Assembly (NCBI RefSeq): GCF_001426525.1
Contig: NZ_LMEW01000003.1
Coordinates: forward strand, 124,001-188,000
Direction: 5' to 3'
Source of the DNA: Massilia sp. Root133
GTDB lineage: Bacteria; Pseudomonadota; Gammaproteobacteria; Burkholderiales; Burkholderiaceae_D
DNA: 64,000 nt
Both the position numbers and the translations under genes were made by a program. How positions within the stretch are numbered: position 1 is the stretch's first letter; the number at the start of each line of letters is the position of its first letter. The notes below the pieces were generated by a model that saw only the letters and a program-made list of their open reading frames with translations, did not search any database and was not told the DNA's origin. This document shows positions 1-7,999 of the stretch, in pieces.

Positions 1-407
1 GTCAGCCCGAAGCCCGACAGCGCCCACGAATCCGGCGCATCGGCACCCGAACCCGTCAGATCGATGCCCGCGATGGCGGTCCCCAGCACGGCCTTCGTGA
101 CCGGATCGTAGCGGTACAGGGAGAGGCCCGTGATCAGGAGGTCCTTCGTCTGCGGCGTGTTCAGGTAGGCCGACGTCAGCGAGGCGGCCGCGTCGAACGG
201 CGTGCCGACGTCGAACGTGAAGACGTCGCTGAAGGTGCTGCCGGTGGTCGACTGTGCGAACGTGTCGCCGAAATGCGCGTTGAAGCCGCCCAGGCCATCG
301 TCCGTCGTGACGACCGGGGCCGTGCGGTTGACTGTCGCCGCCCCCGCGCCTTGCGCCATCAGGGCCGCGCCCGCGACCATGGCCAGAACGAGAGATTTGA
401 GTTTCAT
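1..407 (-). CDS. FxDxF-type PEP-CTERM exported protein (3' end beyond window)
   Basis: Only the N-terminal 135 or so residues are present; the gene runs off the left edge. The product starts MKLKSLVLAMVAGAALMAQG, a typical Sec signal peptide ending near GAGAA. It is followed by a GGFNAHFGDTF stretch and then FSDVFTFDVG, which carries the F-x-D-x-F signature that names this family of PEP-CTERM proteins. Such proteins are exported and anchored or sorted by an exosortase through a C-terminal PEP motif. That motif would lie outside the window, so the family call rests on the N-terminus. The ATG at 405-407 is the only start consistent with a signal peptide. The upstream 285 bases are AT-rich and probably hold its promoter. 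Confidence 0.7.
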   Translation of the reverse strand, partial: MKLKSLVLAMVAGAALMAQGAGAATVNRTAPVVTTDDGLGGFNAHFGDTFAQSTTGSTFSDVFTFDVGTPFDAAASLTSAYLNTPQTKDLLITGLSLYRYDPVTKAVLGTAIAGIDLTGSGADAPDSWALSGFGL

Positions 408-692
408 GATAGTTCCGTTGAGAGATTAATCGGACTCGCTATCCAGGAGCAGGTGTCTTTACACCGATCCGTCGGAACAGCTTAAGTTCCGAAAGCCTGA
501 CTAACCGTTAGATCTCGCACAAATTTCTATCATTTCTGAATAGAAAAGAATTTTCCGACCAGGAACCTTTCATTCCAAAACAATTCTTCTCGGAAAAAGC
601 GAATTTGAGAAAGGTCAATCCGCCCTGGGGGCGCTTGATCAAAATGGAATTTGTAGCTGGTCCCAGCCGTCGTTCAACGTAAGGAGTGCGAC

Positions 693-1166
693 ATGAAAAG
701 CGTGACGTTTTCCGAAATCGAGCGCGTCCGGAAGGAAGCGCACCGCCCCACCTCCCCCGCTCCCGCGCAACGTCGGATACTTCTCTTGCTGAGCATGGTG
801 CTGGGCCTGGCTGCGCTGGCCTTCGCCTTCCACCTCGTCGATCCGACGGCGCCGCTCGGCTACATCGTCGTGCCGGTACTGCTGGGTGGCCTGCTGCCGG
901 CGATCGCGCCCACGCTCCCCGGCCGCCTCGAGGTCACGACCCGCTTTTCGGCCTGCCACCTGGTCGGCACCTTGGACGATGCAATGGAACGTCTCGGCTA
1001 CGCGCCGGCCGAACGCGGCCCCGGCACCGTGCGCTACCGCATGCGCGCGGCACGCTGGCCTGCGGGGAAGAACGCCGACATCACGGTAACCGTGCGCGAC
1101 CACATGCTCGAAGTCGCCGGCCCCGTGCGCACGCTGCACGCGCTGCGCCAGCAACTCAGCTGCTGA
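693..1166 (+). CDS. small two-helix inner-membrane protein, unknown function
   Basis: This 157-residue protein was not recognised. A basic cytoplasmic N-terminus (about residues 1-28) precedes two hydrophobic segments (about 29-48 and 56-72) separated by a short loop, which indicates a hairpin membrane anchor. The remaining 80 or so residues form a soluble cytoplasmic domain with a TTRFSACHLVGTLDDAMERL stretch and alternating beta-like segments. It has no catalytic motif that I can name. The start is supported by an AAGGAG ribosome-binding site eight bases upstream. It converges on the permease gene with a gap of only six bases. Confidence 0.6.
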   Translation: MKSVTFSEIERVRKEAHRPTSPAPAQRRILLLLSMVLGLAALAFAFHLVDPTAPLGYIVVPVLLGGLLPAIAPTLPGRLEVTTRFSACHLVGTLDDAMERLGYAPAERGPGTVRYRMRAARWPAGKNADITVTVRDHMLEVAGPVRTLHALRQQLSC

Positions 1167-1172
1167 CGAACC

Positions 1173-3131
1173 TCACACCTTCATCGGCAGGATCACCATC
1201 TGCAAGCCTTCCAGGTGCAGGCGGCGCTGCACCGCCAGCGACGCCTGGTTGTGCAGCAGCCGCGTAAACCAGTTGTCGGATGCGAAGATCAATTTACTGG
1301 TGAAGAAAATCGAGTTCGGATACTCGCGGTTGATCTGCTCGCACATGCGGGTCACCTCTTCCACCGCATCCGTGCCGAAGCCGATGTACGACGCCGACGC
1401 CATCCCGTGGCTCTGGCAGAAATCGACGAAGTATTCCAGTGTCCGCGCCGCATCCTTCCGCATCTTCTCGAGCGCGCCCTCGCCGCCGTAGGCATGGGCG
1501 TCGACCGTGCGCGCGTTCACGAACAGGAAATTCTTGAAGTGGCCGGGGAACATGCGCAGCACCCACAGCAGCGCATGCAGGCCGCCGCCGCGCGAGTTAC
1601 CGACGATGAAGACGGCCGTCTGCGCATCCGGTTCCGGATCGACGGCTTCCTTCACCGGGCCGAACGGCTGGTTGGCGAACACGCGGTCGACGGAACGGAT
1701 GGCGCGCTTGGTTTCGCGGTAGTGGTTGCGGATGAAGATGCACAGGCCCGCGATGGCCGCGATGATCAATGCCGTGGCCCAGCCGCCCTGCGTGAAGCGC
1801 TCGACGAGCAGCACGGCGAGGATGCCGGCGCAGATGATGAAACCCGTCAACGACAGCAGGAAGCGCCGGACCCAGCGCGCATCCTTGCGATGACGCCACC
1901 AATACAGGCACAGGCCGAACAGCGAGATCGCGAACGTGAGGAACACGGAGATCGAATACAGCACGACGAGCAGCGTGACCTGGCCGCGCGTCCAGAACAG
2001 GATCGCCAGCGCGGCGACGCCCATCACGAGGATGCCGTTCTGCGTGACGAGGCGCGTGGACAGGTAGCGGAACTGGTGCGGCACCCACGAATCGCCCGCC
2101 ATGTTCGACAGCACGGACGGTCCGCCGAGGAAGCCGGTATTGGCCGCCACGAACAGGAGCCCGGCCTCGAACGCGAGGACGACGGCGAGCACGATTTGGT
2201 TCACGAGCTCGCCGCCCAGGCCCATGCTGGCGATGATGCGGCGGAAGGTGGTCGCGTTCAGCGTCTCGCCCGCGGTCGGCTGCGCATCCCACAGCAGGTA
2301 CAGCAAAATGATGCCGCCGGCCGTGACGGCCAGCGACAGGGCCATGTAGAACATCGTCATCTTGCCCGTGCGGACGCGCGGCTCGGCCAGCAGGTTGACG
2401 TTGTTCGACACGGCCTCGAGGCCCGTATAGGTACCGCCGCCCTGCGAATACGCGAGCAGCAGCATGCCGGCCACGCCGGCCCAGCCGATCTCGCCGGCCA
2501 GCGAACCCGTCTCGGCGACCGTACTGGGCACGAGCTGCGGCAGGTGCGACGCATGCGCGACGATGCCGTACACGATCAGCACGAGGTGCGTGGCGACGAA
2601 GCCGAGGAAGATCGGCAGCAGGATCTGGATCGCCTCCTTCAGCCCGCGCAGGTTCATCACGATCAGGAGGCCGATGAAGAACGCCTCGGCCCAGAGTTTA
2701 TAGGGCTGGAAGCCGAGCGGCAGGAACGACGCGAGCGCATCGACGCCGGACGCGATCGAAATCGCGATGGTCAGCACGTAGTCGAGGATCAGGGCGGCGC
2801 CGGACACGAGGCCGAGATACGGCCCGACGAGCTTGGTGGCCACGCGGTAGCCGCCGCCCCCGGTCGGGAACAGTTCGATCACCTGGTTGTACGCAAGCGC
2901 GATGATGAAGACGGTGACGGCGGTGGCGACGGCCATGTACAGGCCGAGGTGGGTATGGGCGCCGAGCGCGCGAAAGGTTTCTTCCGGACCGTACGACGAG
3001 GAGGACAGGCCGTCCGCCCCGAGCCCGACCCAGGCAAGGAAGGCGACCAGGGCCATCGAGTGACGCGTCTCGCTCTTCATGGGGTCGAGCGGCTTGCCGA
3101 GGATGATCTCGCGTATTTTCTTATTCTTCAT
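1173..3131 (-). CDS. APC-superfamily permease, KimA/KUP-like
   Basis: A 652-residue integral membrane transporter. About 12 hydrophobic helices occupy residues 25-480. An early GADGLSSSSYGPEE stretch and the FPTGGGGYRVATKLVGPYLG motif are typical of APC transporters of the KimA/YdaO group, which take up potassium in Firmicutes. The C-terminal 170 residues are soluble and resemble the cytosolic tail of that group. The substrate is not readable from sequence: potassium or an amino acid are both possible. Nothing nearby points to cyclic-di-AMP control, which is usual for KimA in Gram-positives. ATG at 3129-3131; monocistronic, divergent from tRNA-Leu. Confidence 0.75.
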   Translation of the reverse strand: MKNKKIREIILGKPLDPMKSETRHSMALVAFLAWVGLGADGLSSSSYGPEETFRALGAHTHLGLYMAVATAVTVFIIALAYNQVIELFPTGGGGYRVATKLVGPYLGLVSGAALILDYVLTIAISIASGVDALASFLPLGFQPYKLWAEAFFIGLLIVMNLRGLKEAIQILLPIFLGFVATHLVLIVYGIVAHASHLPQLVPSTVAETGSLAGEIGWAGVAGMLLLAYSQGGGTYTGLEAVSNNVNLLAEPRVRTGKMTMFYMALSLAVTAGGIILLYLLWDAQPTAGETLNATTFRRIIASMGLGGELVNQIVLAVVLAFEAGLLFVAANTGFLGGPSVLSNMAGDSWVPHQFRYLSTRLVTQNGILVMGVAALAILFWTRGQVTLLVVLYSISVFLTFAISLFGLCLYWWRHRKDARWVRRFLLSLTGFIICAGILAVLLVERFTQGGWATALIIAAIAGLCIFIRNHYRETKRAIRSVDRVFANQPFGPVKEAVDPEPDAQTAVFIVGNSRGGGLHALLWVLRMFPGHFKNFLFVNARTVDAHAYGGEGALEKMRKDAARTLEYFVDFCQSHGMASASYIGFGTDAVEEVTRMCEQINREYPNSIFFTSKLIFASDNWFTRLLHNQASLAVQRRLHLEGLQMVILPMKV

Positions 3132-3248
3132 CGTACAGGCCGTCTTGCCGGACGGCGCGTTTGCTCAGGTAGGCGAGATCATACGCCGGAACGCCCCCTG
3201 CGCCCACTGCGGGCGCACGCACTCTGGTCAGTTTTGCATTCCATGTGC

Positions 3249-3254
3249 TAATAT
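3249..3254 (+). promoter_or_regulatory. probable -10 box of the tRNA-Leu promoter
   Basis: TAATAT lies 17 bases upstream of the mature tRNA 5' end. Only a poor -35 candidate (around TGGTCA) is seen at the right distance. Confidence 0.4.
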
Positions 3255-3271
3255 GCGCGCCTGCGCTTGCA

Positions 3272-3356
3272 GCCTCTGTGGCGGAATTGGTAGACGCACT
3301 TGACTCAAAATCAAGCGCCGAAAGGCGTGCCGGTTCGATTCCGGCCGGAGGCACCA
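3272..3356 (+). tRNA. tRNA-Leu (anticodon CAA)
   Basis: A full cloverleaf can be drawn. The acceptor stem GCCTCTG pairs with CGGAGGC through one G-T wobble. The anticodon stem is CTTGA/TCAAG around the loop CTCAAAA, giving anticodon CAA, which reads UUG. A long class-II variable arm (GCGCCGAAAGGCGT region), a T-arm containing GGTTCGATTCC and an encoded CCA tail complete the gene, 85 bases including CCA. Its 3' end is the integration target of the adjacent island. Confidence 0.97.
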
Positions 3357-3444
3357 CCTACTCATCCGTAGTAGTCCCGCAAAGTCCAAGAAGCCGCGTT
3401 TCTCCCCCTGGGAACGCGGTTTTTTTGTGCGTCGAAGTTTGAGC
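3336..3444. repeat. left 109-bp direct repeat (probable attL) overlapping tRNA-Leu 3' end
   Basis: It starts in the T-arm of tRNA-Leu (CGATTCCGGCC), runs through the CCA end and the downstream terminator, and ends at about GAGC. An almost identical copy lies at 10191-10299. The two differ by a handful of substitutions, by two missing bases in the tRNA part of the right copy, and by added C/G bases in the terminator loop. This is the layout left by a tRNA-targeting integrase: intact tRNA at one end, a 3' fragment at the other. Confidence 0.8.
3394..3426 (+). terminator. intrinsic terminator of tRNA-Leu
   Basis: Stem CCGCGTT/AACGCGG with a C-rich 12-base loop, followed by seven T. It lies inside the left island repeat and is duplicated in the right one. 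Confidence 0.85.
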
Positions 3445-3451
3445 TCGTCCA

Positions 3452-3691
3452 TTACCAGCCATCGTTTTTGTCGTAAGCGGATGCTGCGCTGTCGGGCAAC
3501 GCATACAAGCCGCGACCCAGCTTGAGCAGCCGGCGTTCGTCGGTCAGCGACGCGAGTATTGCGAGCGATACGCCGGCGCAGTCCACAACGCGTGTACTCG
3601 GCACGCCCTTGAATCGTGCCAGCTCAAGAATTTGGTCGGCCTGGAGCTTTATCTCACCACCCCATACAAAACCTCGACCGGCGTCGCGCAA
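3452..3691 (-). pseudogene. AbiEi-type winged-helix N-terminal domain remnant
   Basis: The 79-codon frame contains QILELARFKGVPSTRVVD, then a short turn, then RRLLKLGRGLYALPD. This is the layout of the small winged-helix domain at the N-terminus of AbiEi-family type IV antitoxins. It stops six codons past the point where the antitoxin body should begin, a few bases from the island edge. There is no ATG in frame: the only start is TTG with no clear ribosome-binding site, and a stop codon lies six codons upstream. No AbiEii toxin is nearby. I read it as a decayed fragment trapped at the attachment site; an expressed tiny DNA-binding protein cannot be excluded. Confidence 0.45.
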
Positions 3692-3701
3692 AGAGGCGGG
3701 T

Positions 3702-3722
3702 TTTCGTCATGACGGAATTTGT
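3702..3722. repeat. 21-bp island near-repeat, copy 1
   Basis: TTTCGTCATGAC, two variable bases, then AATTTGT. A second copy with only the two variable bases changed is at 6165-6185. The pair brackets the methyltransferase-HNH and DUF2726 genes. GTCATGAC is itself a palindrome. Confidence 0.6.
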
Positions 3723-3824
3723 CCTGCCAACCTTGTCAAAGGTTGCCCATTTGAAACAAAAATATAGATATTGAACAGCTCCGCATTACAATAGCAATTA
3801 GCTCAACAGCAACGACAGCAGTCG

Positions 3825-5588
3825 ATGTCCGCTATCCCCTATTACGAACAGCACGCAACTCGGCTGGTTACTCAGTACGAGTCGCTGTCTTTTGAGGACG
3901 TCCACGCGGACCTGATCGGCATACTGCCGGCGTCGGGAAGCACGGTCCTCGATATCGGCGCAGGTTCCGGCCGGGACGCGGCGTGGCTCGCGGCAAAGGG
4001 ATACGACGTCGTGGCCGTCGAGCCATCCGAAGCCATGCTCGCCCACGCGCGCGCAAAACACACGTTGAGCCGGATCCAATGGCTGTCCGACAGCCTGCCT
4101 GACCTCGCGAACGTGCGCCGCCTCGGCTTGAGCTTCGACCTCATCCTGCTGTCCGCCGTCTGGATGCACATTCCTCCATCCGATCGGCAGCGTGCGTTGC
4201 GCAAGCTGGCGACGCTGCTGGCGCCGAAAGGACGTATCGCCATCAGCCTCCGGCTCGGCGCGCCCGACACCGAACGCGCGATGCACGAGGTCTCGCTGCC
4301 GGAACTGGCCGGCCTTGCCCAGCAATTCGGGCTGCGCATCGTCCACACCAGCGACAGCCAGGACAAGCTGGGGCGGAGCGAAGTGTCGTGGACGAACGTC
4401 GTGCTGGGGCTTCCCGACGACGGCCTGGGCGCCCTGCCCCTGCTGCGGCACCTGATCCTCGTGGACGAAAAGTCGTCGACGTACAAGATCGCGCTCCTGC
4501 GCGTGCTTGCCCGCAGCGCGGATACCGCTGCGGGACTGGCCCGCTACGACGCGGATTCCGTGGTCGTGCCGCTGGGTCTCGTATCGCTGTTCTGGCTGCG
4601 CATGTACAAGCCCCTGATCGAACACGCCCTGCCCCAGATGCCGCTCACGCGGCTCGGGACCGGCCCCGGTTTCGTCACCAACAGCTTCACCTCGCTGCGG
4701 CCCGTGACCGCGGTCGAACTGCGGATCGGCTCCGTGTTCAGCGACCAGACGGCGAAGCACCTGCACCAGAGTCTTTCCGAGATTTCGCAGGTAATCCGCA
4801 ACATGCCCGCGAACTACCTGCGCTGGCCCGCGAGCGACAAACCGATCTTCGACGTCACGCGGCGCCGCATGGCATCGACGCCGTCCCCGCTGCAGATCGA
4901 CGAAGCCTTCCTGTGGAGCCTCGGCGACTTCCGCATCCCGCTCGAGATCTGGCAGGCGCTCACGCATTACAACGTGTGGATCGAGCCCGTGCTCGTGTCG
5001 GAGTGGGTCAGGCTGATGGAGTCCTATTGCAACGACGGGCGACCGGACGTTCGCGCCCTCGCCCACTCGCTGCTCGCATGGGTGGATCCCGCGCGCGACA
5101 CCGGCTTCGCGAGGGCGGCGGTCGACCGCATGCGCGCGGCCGGCAAGCCGGTGTACTGCGTCTGGTCCGGCGCGCGCCTGCGCGACGAGTACGACGTCGA
5201 CCACTGCTTCCCGTTCGCCGCCTGGCCCTGCGGGGACGCATGGAACCTGATGCCGGCGTCACGCCAGGTCAACATCCAGAAGTCGAACCGGCTCGTCACC
5301 CAGGCCGCGCTGGAACGCGCCAGCGACACCATCAGCAGCTGGTGGAACGACGCCTTCCTGAGCCAGGGCGACGGTCTGAGGCGCCAGTTCTTCCTCGAGG
5401 CGTCGCAGACGCTGCCGATTCTCGTGGCCACGCCGGAGCCGGCCGACGTCATCGACGCGATGAAAGTCCATCGCATCAGGTTGAGCAAGGATCAGGGACT
5501 GCGTCCTTGGGAGCCGGCCAATACCTCCGATCGCAACCGGGCAGCGGCCGCAAGCCTCCCATCGATGCATCAACCGACTATCGAATGA
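3825..5588 (+). CDS. SAM methyltransferase-HNH endonuclease fusion protein
   Basis: A 587-residue protein with three parts. Residues 38-145 form a class I SAM-dependent methyltransferase: motif I VLDIGAGSGRDAAWLA, an acidic loop at VVAVEPSEAM, and a motif IV-like LLSAVWMHIPP that has no NPPY, so DNA-base methylation is not implied. Residues 213-420 carry a KSSTYKIALLRVL segment that I associate with HNH restriction-type proteins. Residues 445-490 form an HNH site: C445, D459-H460, N474, N483 and K486, although the usual second knuckle cysteine is absent. The ATG at 3825 is the first in frame. DUF2726 follows after 10 bp, suggesting cotranscription. A restriction or defence role is an inference from domains and island context. 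Confidence 0.75.
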   Translation: MSAIPYYEQHATRLVTQYESLSFEDVHADLIGILPASGSTVLDIGAGSGRDAAWLAAKGYDVVAVEPSEAMLAHARAKHTLSRIQWLSDSLPDLANVRRLGLSFDLILLSAVWMHIPPSDRQRALRKLATLLAPKGRIAISLRLGAPDTERAMHEVSLPELAGLAQQFGLRIVHTSDSQDKLGRSEVSWTNVVLGLPDDGLGALPLLRHLILVDEKSSTYKIALLRVLARSADTAAGLARYDADSVVVPLGLVSLFWLRMYKPLIEHALPQMPLTRLGTGPGFVTNSFTSLRPVTAVELRIGSVFSDQTAKHLHQSLSEISQVIRNMPANYLRWPASDKPIFDVTRRRMASTPSPLQIDEAFLWSLGDFRIPLEIWQALTHYNVWIEPVLVSEWVRLMESYCNDGRPDVRALAHSLLAWVDPARDTGFARAAVDRMRAAGKPVYCVWSGARLRDEYDVDHCFPFAAWPCGDAWNLMPASRQVNIQKSNRLVTQAALERASDTISSWWNDAFLSQGDGLRRQFFLEASQTLPILVATPEPADVIDAMKVHRIRLSKDQGLRPWEPANTSDRNRAAAASLPSMHQPTIE

Positions 5589-5598
5589 GTTCGCACAC

Positions 5599-6147
5599 AT
5601 GAAAACTATCTTCGTCATCGTCATCCTTGCCGTTCTTCTAGCGGGAATCTTCGCAGTGCAGTTGAAGACGGCGAAGGGAAAAGGTCGCACCGGTGCGTAC
5701 CGCCGCCGCAGATTCATGACCGATAACGAGGAGGAGTTCTTCGGCCGACTCGTCGTAGCACTTCCTGACCATTACATTTTTCCGCAGGTCGCGATGTCAG
5801 CCCTGCTCGACACGGCGAGTAGCGACAAGCGAACAGCCCATGGCGACCGATTGCGGATCGCCCAGCAGCGCGTCGATTACGTCGTCTGCACCCGACGCTG
5901 CGAGGTCGTCGCGGTCGTCGAACTGGACGACAAGACGCACTCGCGCGCAAAGGATGAACTGCGGGACGCGCGACTCGAACAGGCGGGCATACGGACTATC
6001 CGCTTCCAGGCGCGTAACAAGCCAAAGGTCGAGGCCATCCGGGCCATGATTCTCGGCCCCACGGTGACCGAGGCCGGCAAGGCTGCAACCGAACCTACCG
6101 GTCAGGGTGCCGTGCCTGCCGGCGCTACGTCACTCACACAGCAATAG
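5599..6147 (+). CDS. membrane-anchored DUF2726 protein (PD-(D/E)XK-like)
   Basis: 182 residues. A single N-terminal hydrophobic helix (about residues 4-20) is followed by basic residues, predicting an inner-membrane anchor with a cytoplasmic domain. Residues 34-155 match the DUF2726 pattern: YRRRRFMTDNEEEFFGRL, FPQVAMSALL, then RVDYVVCT and VVAVVELDDKTH, ending in GIRTIRFQARNKP. The D93...E108-L-D110 spacing fits the restriction-endonuclease-like fold proposed for this family; nuclease activity is not established. The last 30 residues are low-complexity. It sits 10 bp behind the methyltransferase-HNH gene and is probably its partner. Confidence 0.8.
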   Translation: MKTIFVIVILAVLLAGIFAVQLKTAKGKGRTGAYRRRRFMTDNEEEFFGRLVVALPDHYIFPQVAMSALLDTASSDKRTAHGDRLRIAQQRVDYVVCTRRCEVVAVVELDDKTHSRAKDELRDARLEQAGIRTIRFQARNKPKVEAIRAMILGPTVTEAGKAATEPTGQGAVPAGATSLTQQ

Positions 6148-6560
6148 TCCGCGCATGCGCCGGATTTCGTCATGACAAAATTTGTGGTTCGGGCTGCCGT
6201 GATGGCGGCCCTTCCATCATTGCGAACGACGGCGAACTCGCAGACACGCCCGACAGCTCCGATGTGATCCGGTAGTTCAACCATCGTCCCGACCGGGCAT
6301 CGCTGCAAATGGACGACACGAATCAGGGCTCTTAGCCACCGTGCCGGCAGGCTTAAGGCCAGCGTCTATCGAGCGCGGGTAGTCAGGACAATCGGATAAC
6401 ATGCCGGGCGGTAACTCGACCGAGTCAGCGCCGTCGTCTGAGTGCGCGTCTGCGCCAAGGCCTGATGTCATGGCCGCCTCGGGAGGTTCTGTCGACGACA
6501 GCTGCGACTAGGGCGACGTGCAGTGAGCGGTGTCGGACGGTGTGCGCAAGGGGACTGGCG
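6148..6560 (+). other. 413-bp intergenic region upstream of the effector gene
   Basis: Contains the second 21-bp near-repeat (6165-6185) and a GC-rich hairpin just after it (GGGCTGCC...GGCGGCCC, about 6190-6210), which may end the upstream transcript. The start of the longer effector frame at 6465 falls here, but that extension looks non-coding. No convincing promoter was found. Confidence 0.4.
6165..6185. repeat. 21-bp island near-repeat, copy 2
   Basis: Same as 3702-3722 except AA for GG at the two variable positions; lies 17 bases after the DUF2726 stop codon. Confidence 0.6.
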
Positions 6561-7985
6561 ATGCAGGAAGTATCACGTGTCTGGAACGATCTGAAGCGAA
6601 AAGAAGACCAGTTGACGTGGAGCGGTGGCCATCCTGGTCACGGCGAACAGTACGACAGCATGGGACGGCCCGCCGGTACCTCGGCTCACCTGGGCGGCGC
6701 GTGGGGCTATGACCAGCTCGGCCGCGTAAATCGTGTGCGCAAGGCGCTGCACAACTCCGGGCCGCTGGCGCAGCGCATGATCGTCGAGCGCCTCGCTGGT
6801 ATCGACTTGTCGATGATCGCCTCCATCCTTGTGTCGGCGTGCCAGGACCTGGCACTGATCTACGGTGGCTCGACCGTTATCGGTGGATTCATCGGCGGTG
6901 TCGGCGGCGCCTTCTTTGGTGGCATCGGTGCGGTGCCGGGCGCTGCCGCCGGCGCCGCCGCGGGCAGCTACGTCGGCGGTCTCATTTTGAGCGTGCTGGG
7001 CCTGAAGTCGCTGGTGGAAGGCATCGCAGAGGCGATACCGGCCGCGCTGCGGCACTACCAGAAAGGCATCGCGGAAGCATGGGGTCCCGAGCGGCAGGAC
7101 GACCGCTTGCGCCTGGGCCTGGGTATGCGCGGCGACACCGCCGTGGCAGCGTTCGACCTCGCCAACGGCCACGTGATCGTGATGATGGCGATCCTGTCCG
7201 TCATGACGGCGTATATGTCGCGAGGGAAGGCTGACCGGGTGGTCCTGCTGAACGAAATCGAGCGCAGCCCCCGGCTTGGTCCGCGCGTCGCGGCCTGGGT
7301 TGAGCAGAACGAAGAGCGGCTACGTCGGCAACCGGCGCTGCAGGCGACTCATGGAGGCGCTGGCGGTCCGCACGGACCCGCGCAGGAGCCGCCGCCATCG
7401 CGGCCGCGTGACGGACGACGCGAGAGCGAGGGATCCCGCCCGCTCCTGATGCCGACGGCGAAGGTTCCGTGTTTCAAGACCAACGGCTTGCCGTCGACTC
7501 GCTTTCCTGAATTCGACCGCCAACTGGCCGGGCAGGAGACCGGGCTCAACGACATGACGGTGGCCGATTACCTCGATGGTCGCGACGCGTTCGAAACCCG
7601 CACGGTGGTGCGCAATCCGAATATGGCGCGCACGGCCCGTACAACCCATAAAGGCAAGCTGGAACGCAAGTTCTTCAACACACTGCGCAACCAGGGATTG
7701 TCTGGCCTCGAAGCGACGGCGAAGGCCGCCGAGATGGCGACCGACCAGATGAAAGTCCTCGCCGCACTGCATAATCCGGATATGGTCGCCGGCGGGAGGG
7801 ACGTGATCGCCGGGTTTGGCGACCGCTCGATCAATTCGCGTATCGGAGCACAATGGAAGGCGTGGACTAAAGAGAACGGCGCGAGAACCACTCGACTGGC
7901 CGAGCTGGACAAAGCCGCCGAACGCGTACCCGAATCGCTGCGCACTACAATGAAAATGAACGCAAAACTTGAACGCTGCAAATGA
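6561..7985 (+). CDS. Tde1-like T6SS DNase effector (glycine zipper + Ntox15 toxin domain)
   Basis: 474 residues. Residues 102-145 are a glycine/alanine-rich hydrophobic stretch with repeated G-x-x-x-G spacing (GGFIGGVGGAFFGGIGAVPG), the glycine zipper that in Agrobacterium Tde effectors helps cross the target inner membrane. A second hydrophobic segment is at 203-220. A Pro/Arg-rich linker (260-297) leads to the C-terminal toxin at 301-474. It has the Ntox15/Toxin_43 features PCFKTNG, a GLNDMTVADYL helix and HNPDMVAGGRDVI, whose H404-x-x-D407 is the catalytic HxxD pair of Tde1-type DNases. I chose ATG 6561, preceded by AAGGGG; the frame opens at 6465 but that extension has no family features. 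No VgrG, PAAR or DUF4123 adaptor is nearby. Three immunity genes follow. Confidence 0.85.
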   Translation: MQEVSRVWNDLKRKEDQLTWSGGHPGHGEQYDSMGRPAGTSAHLGGAWGYDQLGRVNRVRKALHNSGPLAQRMIVERLAGIDLSMIASILVSACQDLALIYGGSTVIGGFIGGVGGAFFGGIGAVPGAAAGAAAGSYVGGLILSVLGLKSLVEGIAEAIPAALRHYQKGIAEAWGPERQDDRLRLGLGMRGDTAVAAFDLANGHVIVMMAILSVMTAYMSRGKADRVVLLNEIERSPRLGPRVAAWVEQNEERLRRQPALQATHGGAGGPHGPAQEPPPSRPRDGRRESEGSRPLLMPTAKVPCFKTNGLPSTRFPEFDRQLAGQETGLNDMTVADYLDGRDAFETRTVVRNPNMARTARTTHKGKLERKFFNTLRNQGLSGLEATAKAAEMATDQMKVLAALHNPDMVAGGRDVIAGFGDRSINSRIGAQWKAWTKENGARTTRLAELDKAAERVPESLRTTMKMNAKLERCK

Positions 7986-7999
7986 GGATACCCCCAAAC

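Noticed and set aside
1215..3251. 678-codon open frame opposite the permease gene
   Set aside because: GC-rich codon bias opens antisense frames; composition is non-protein-like and the permease on the other strand has clear helices.
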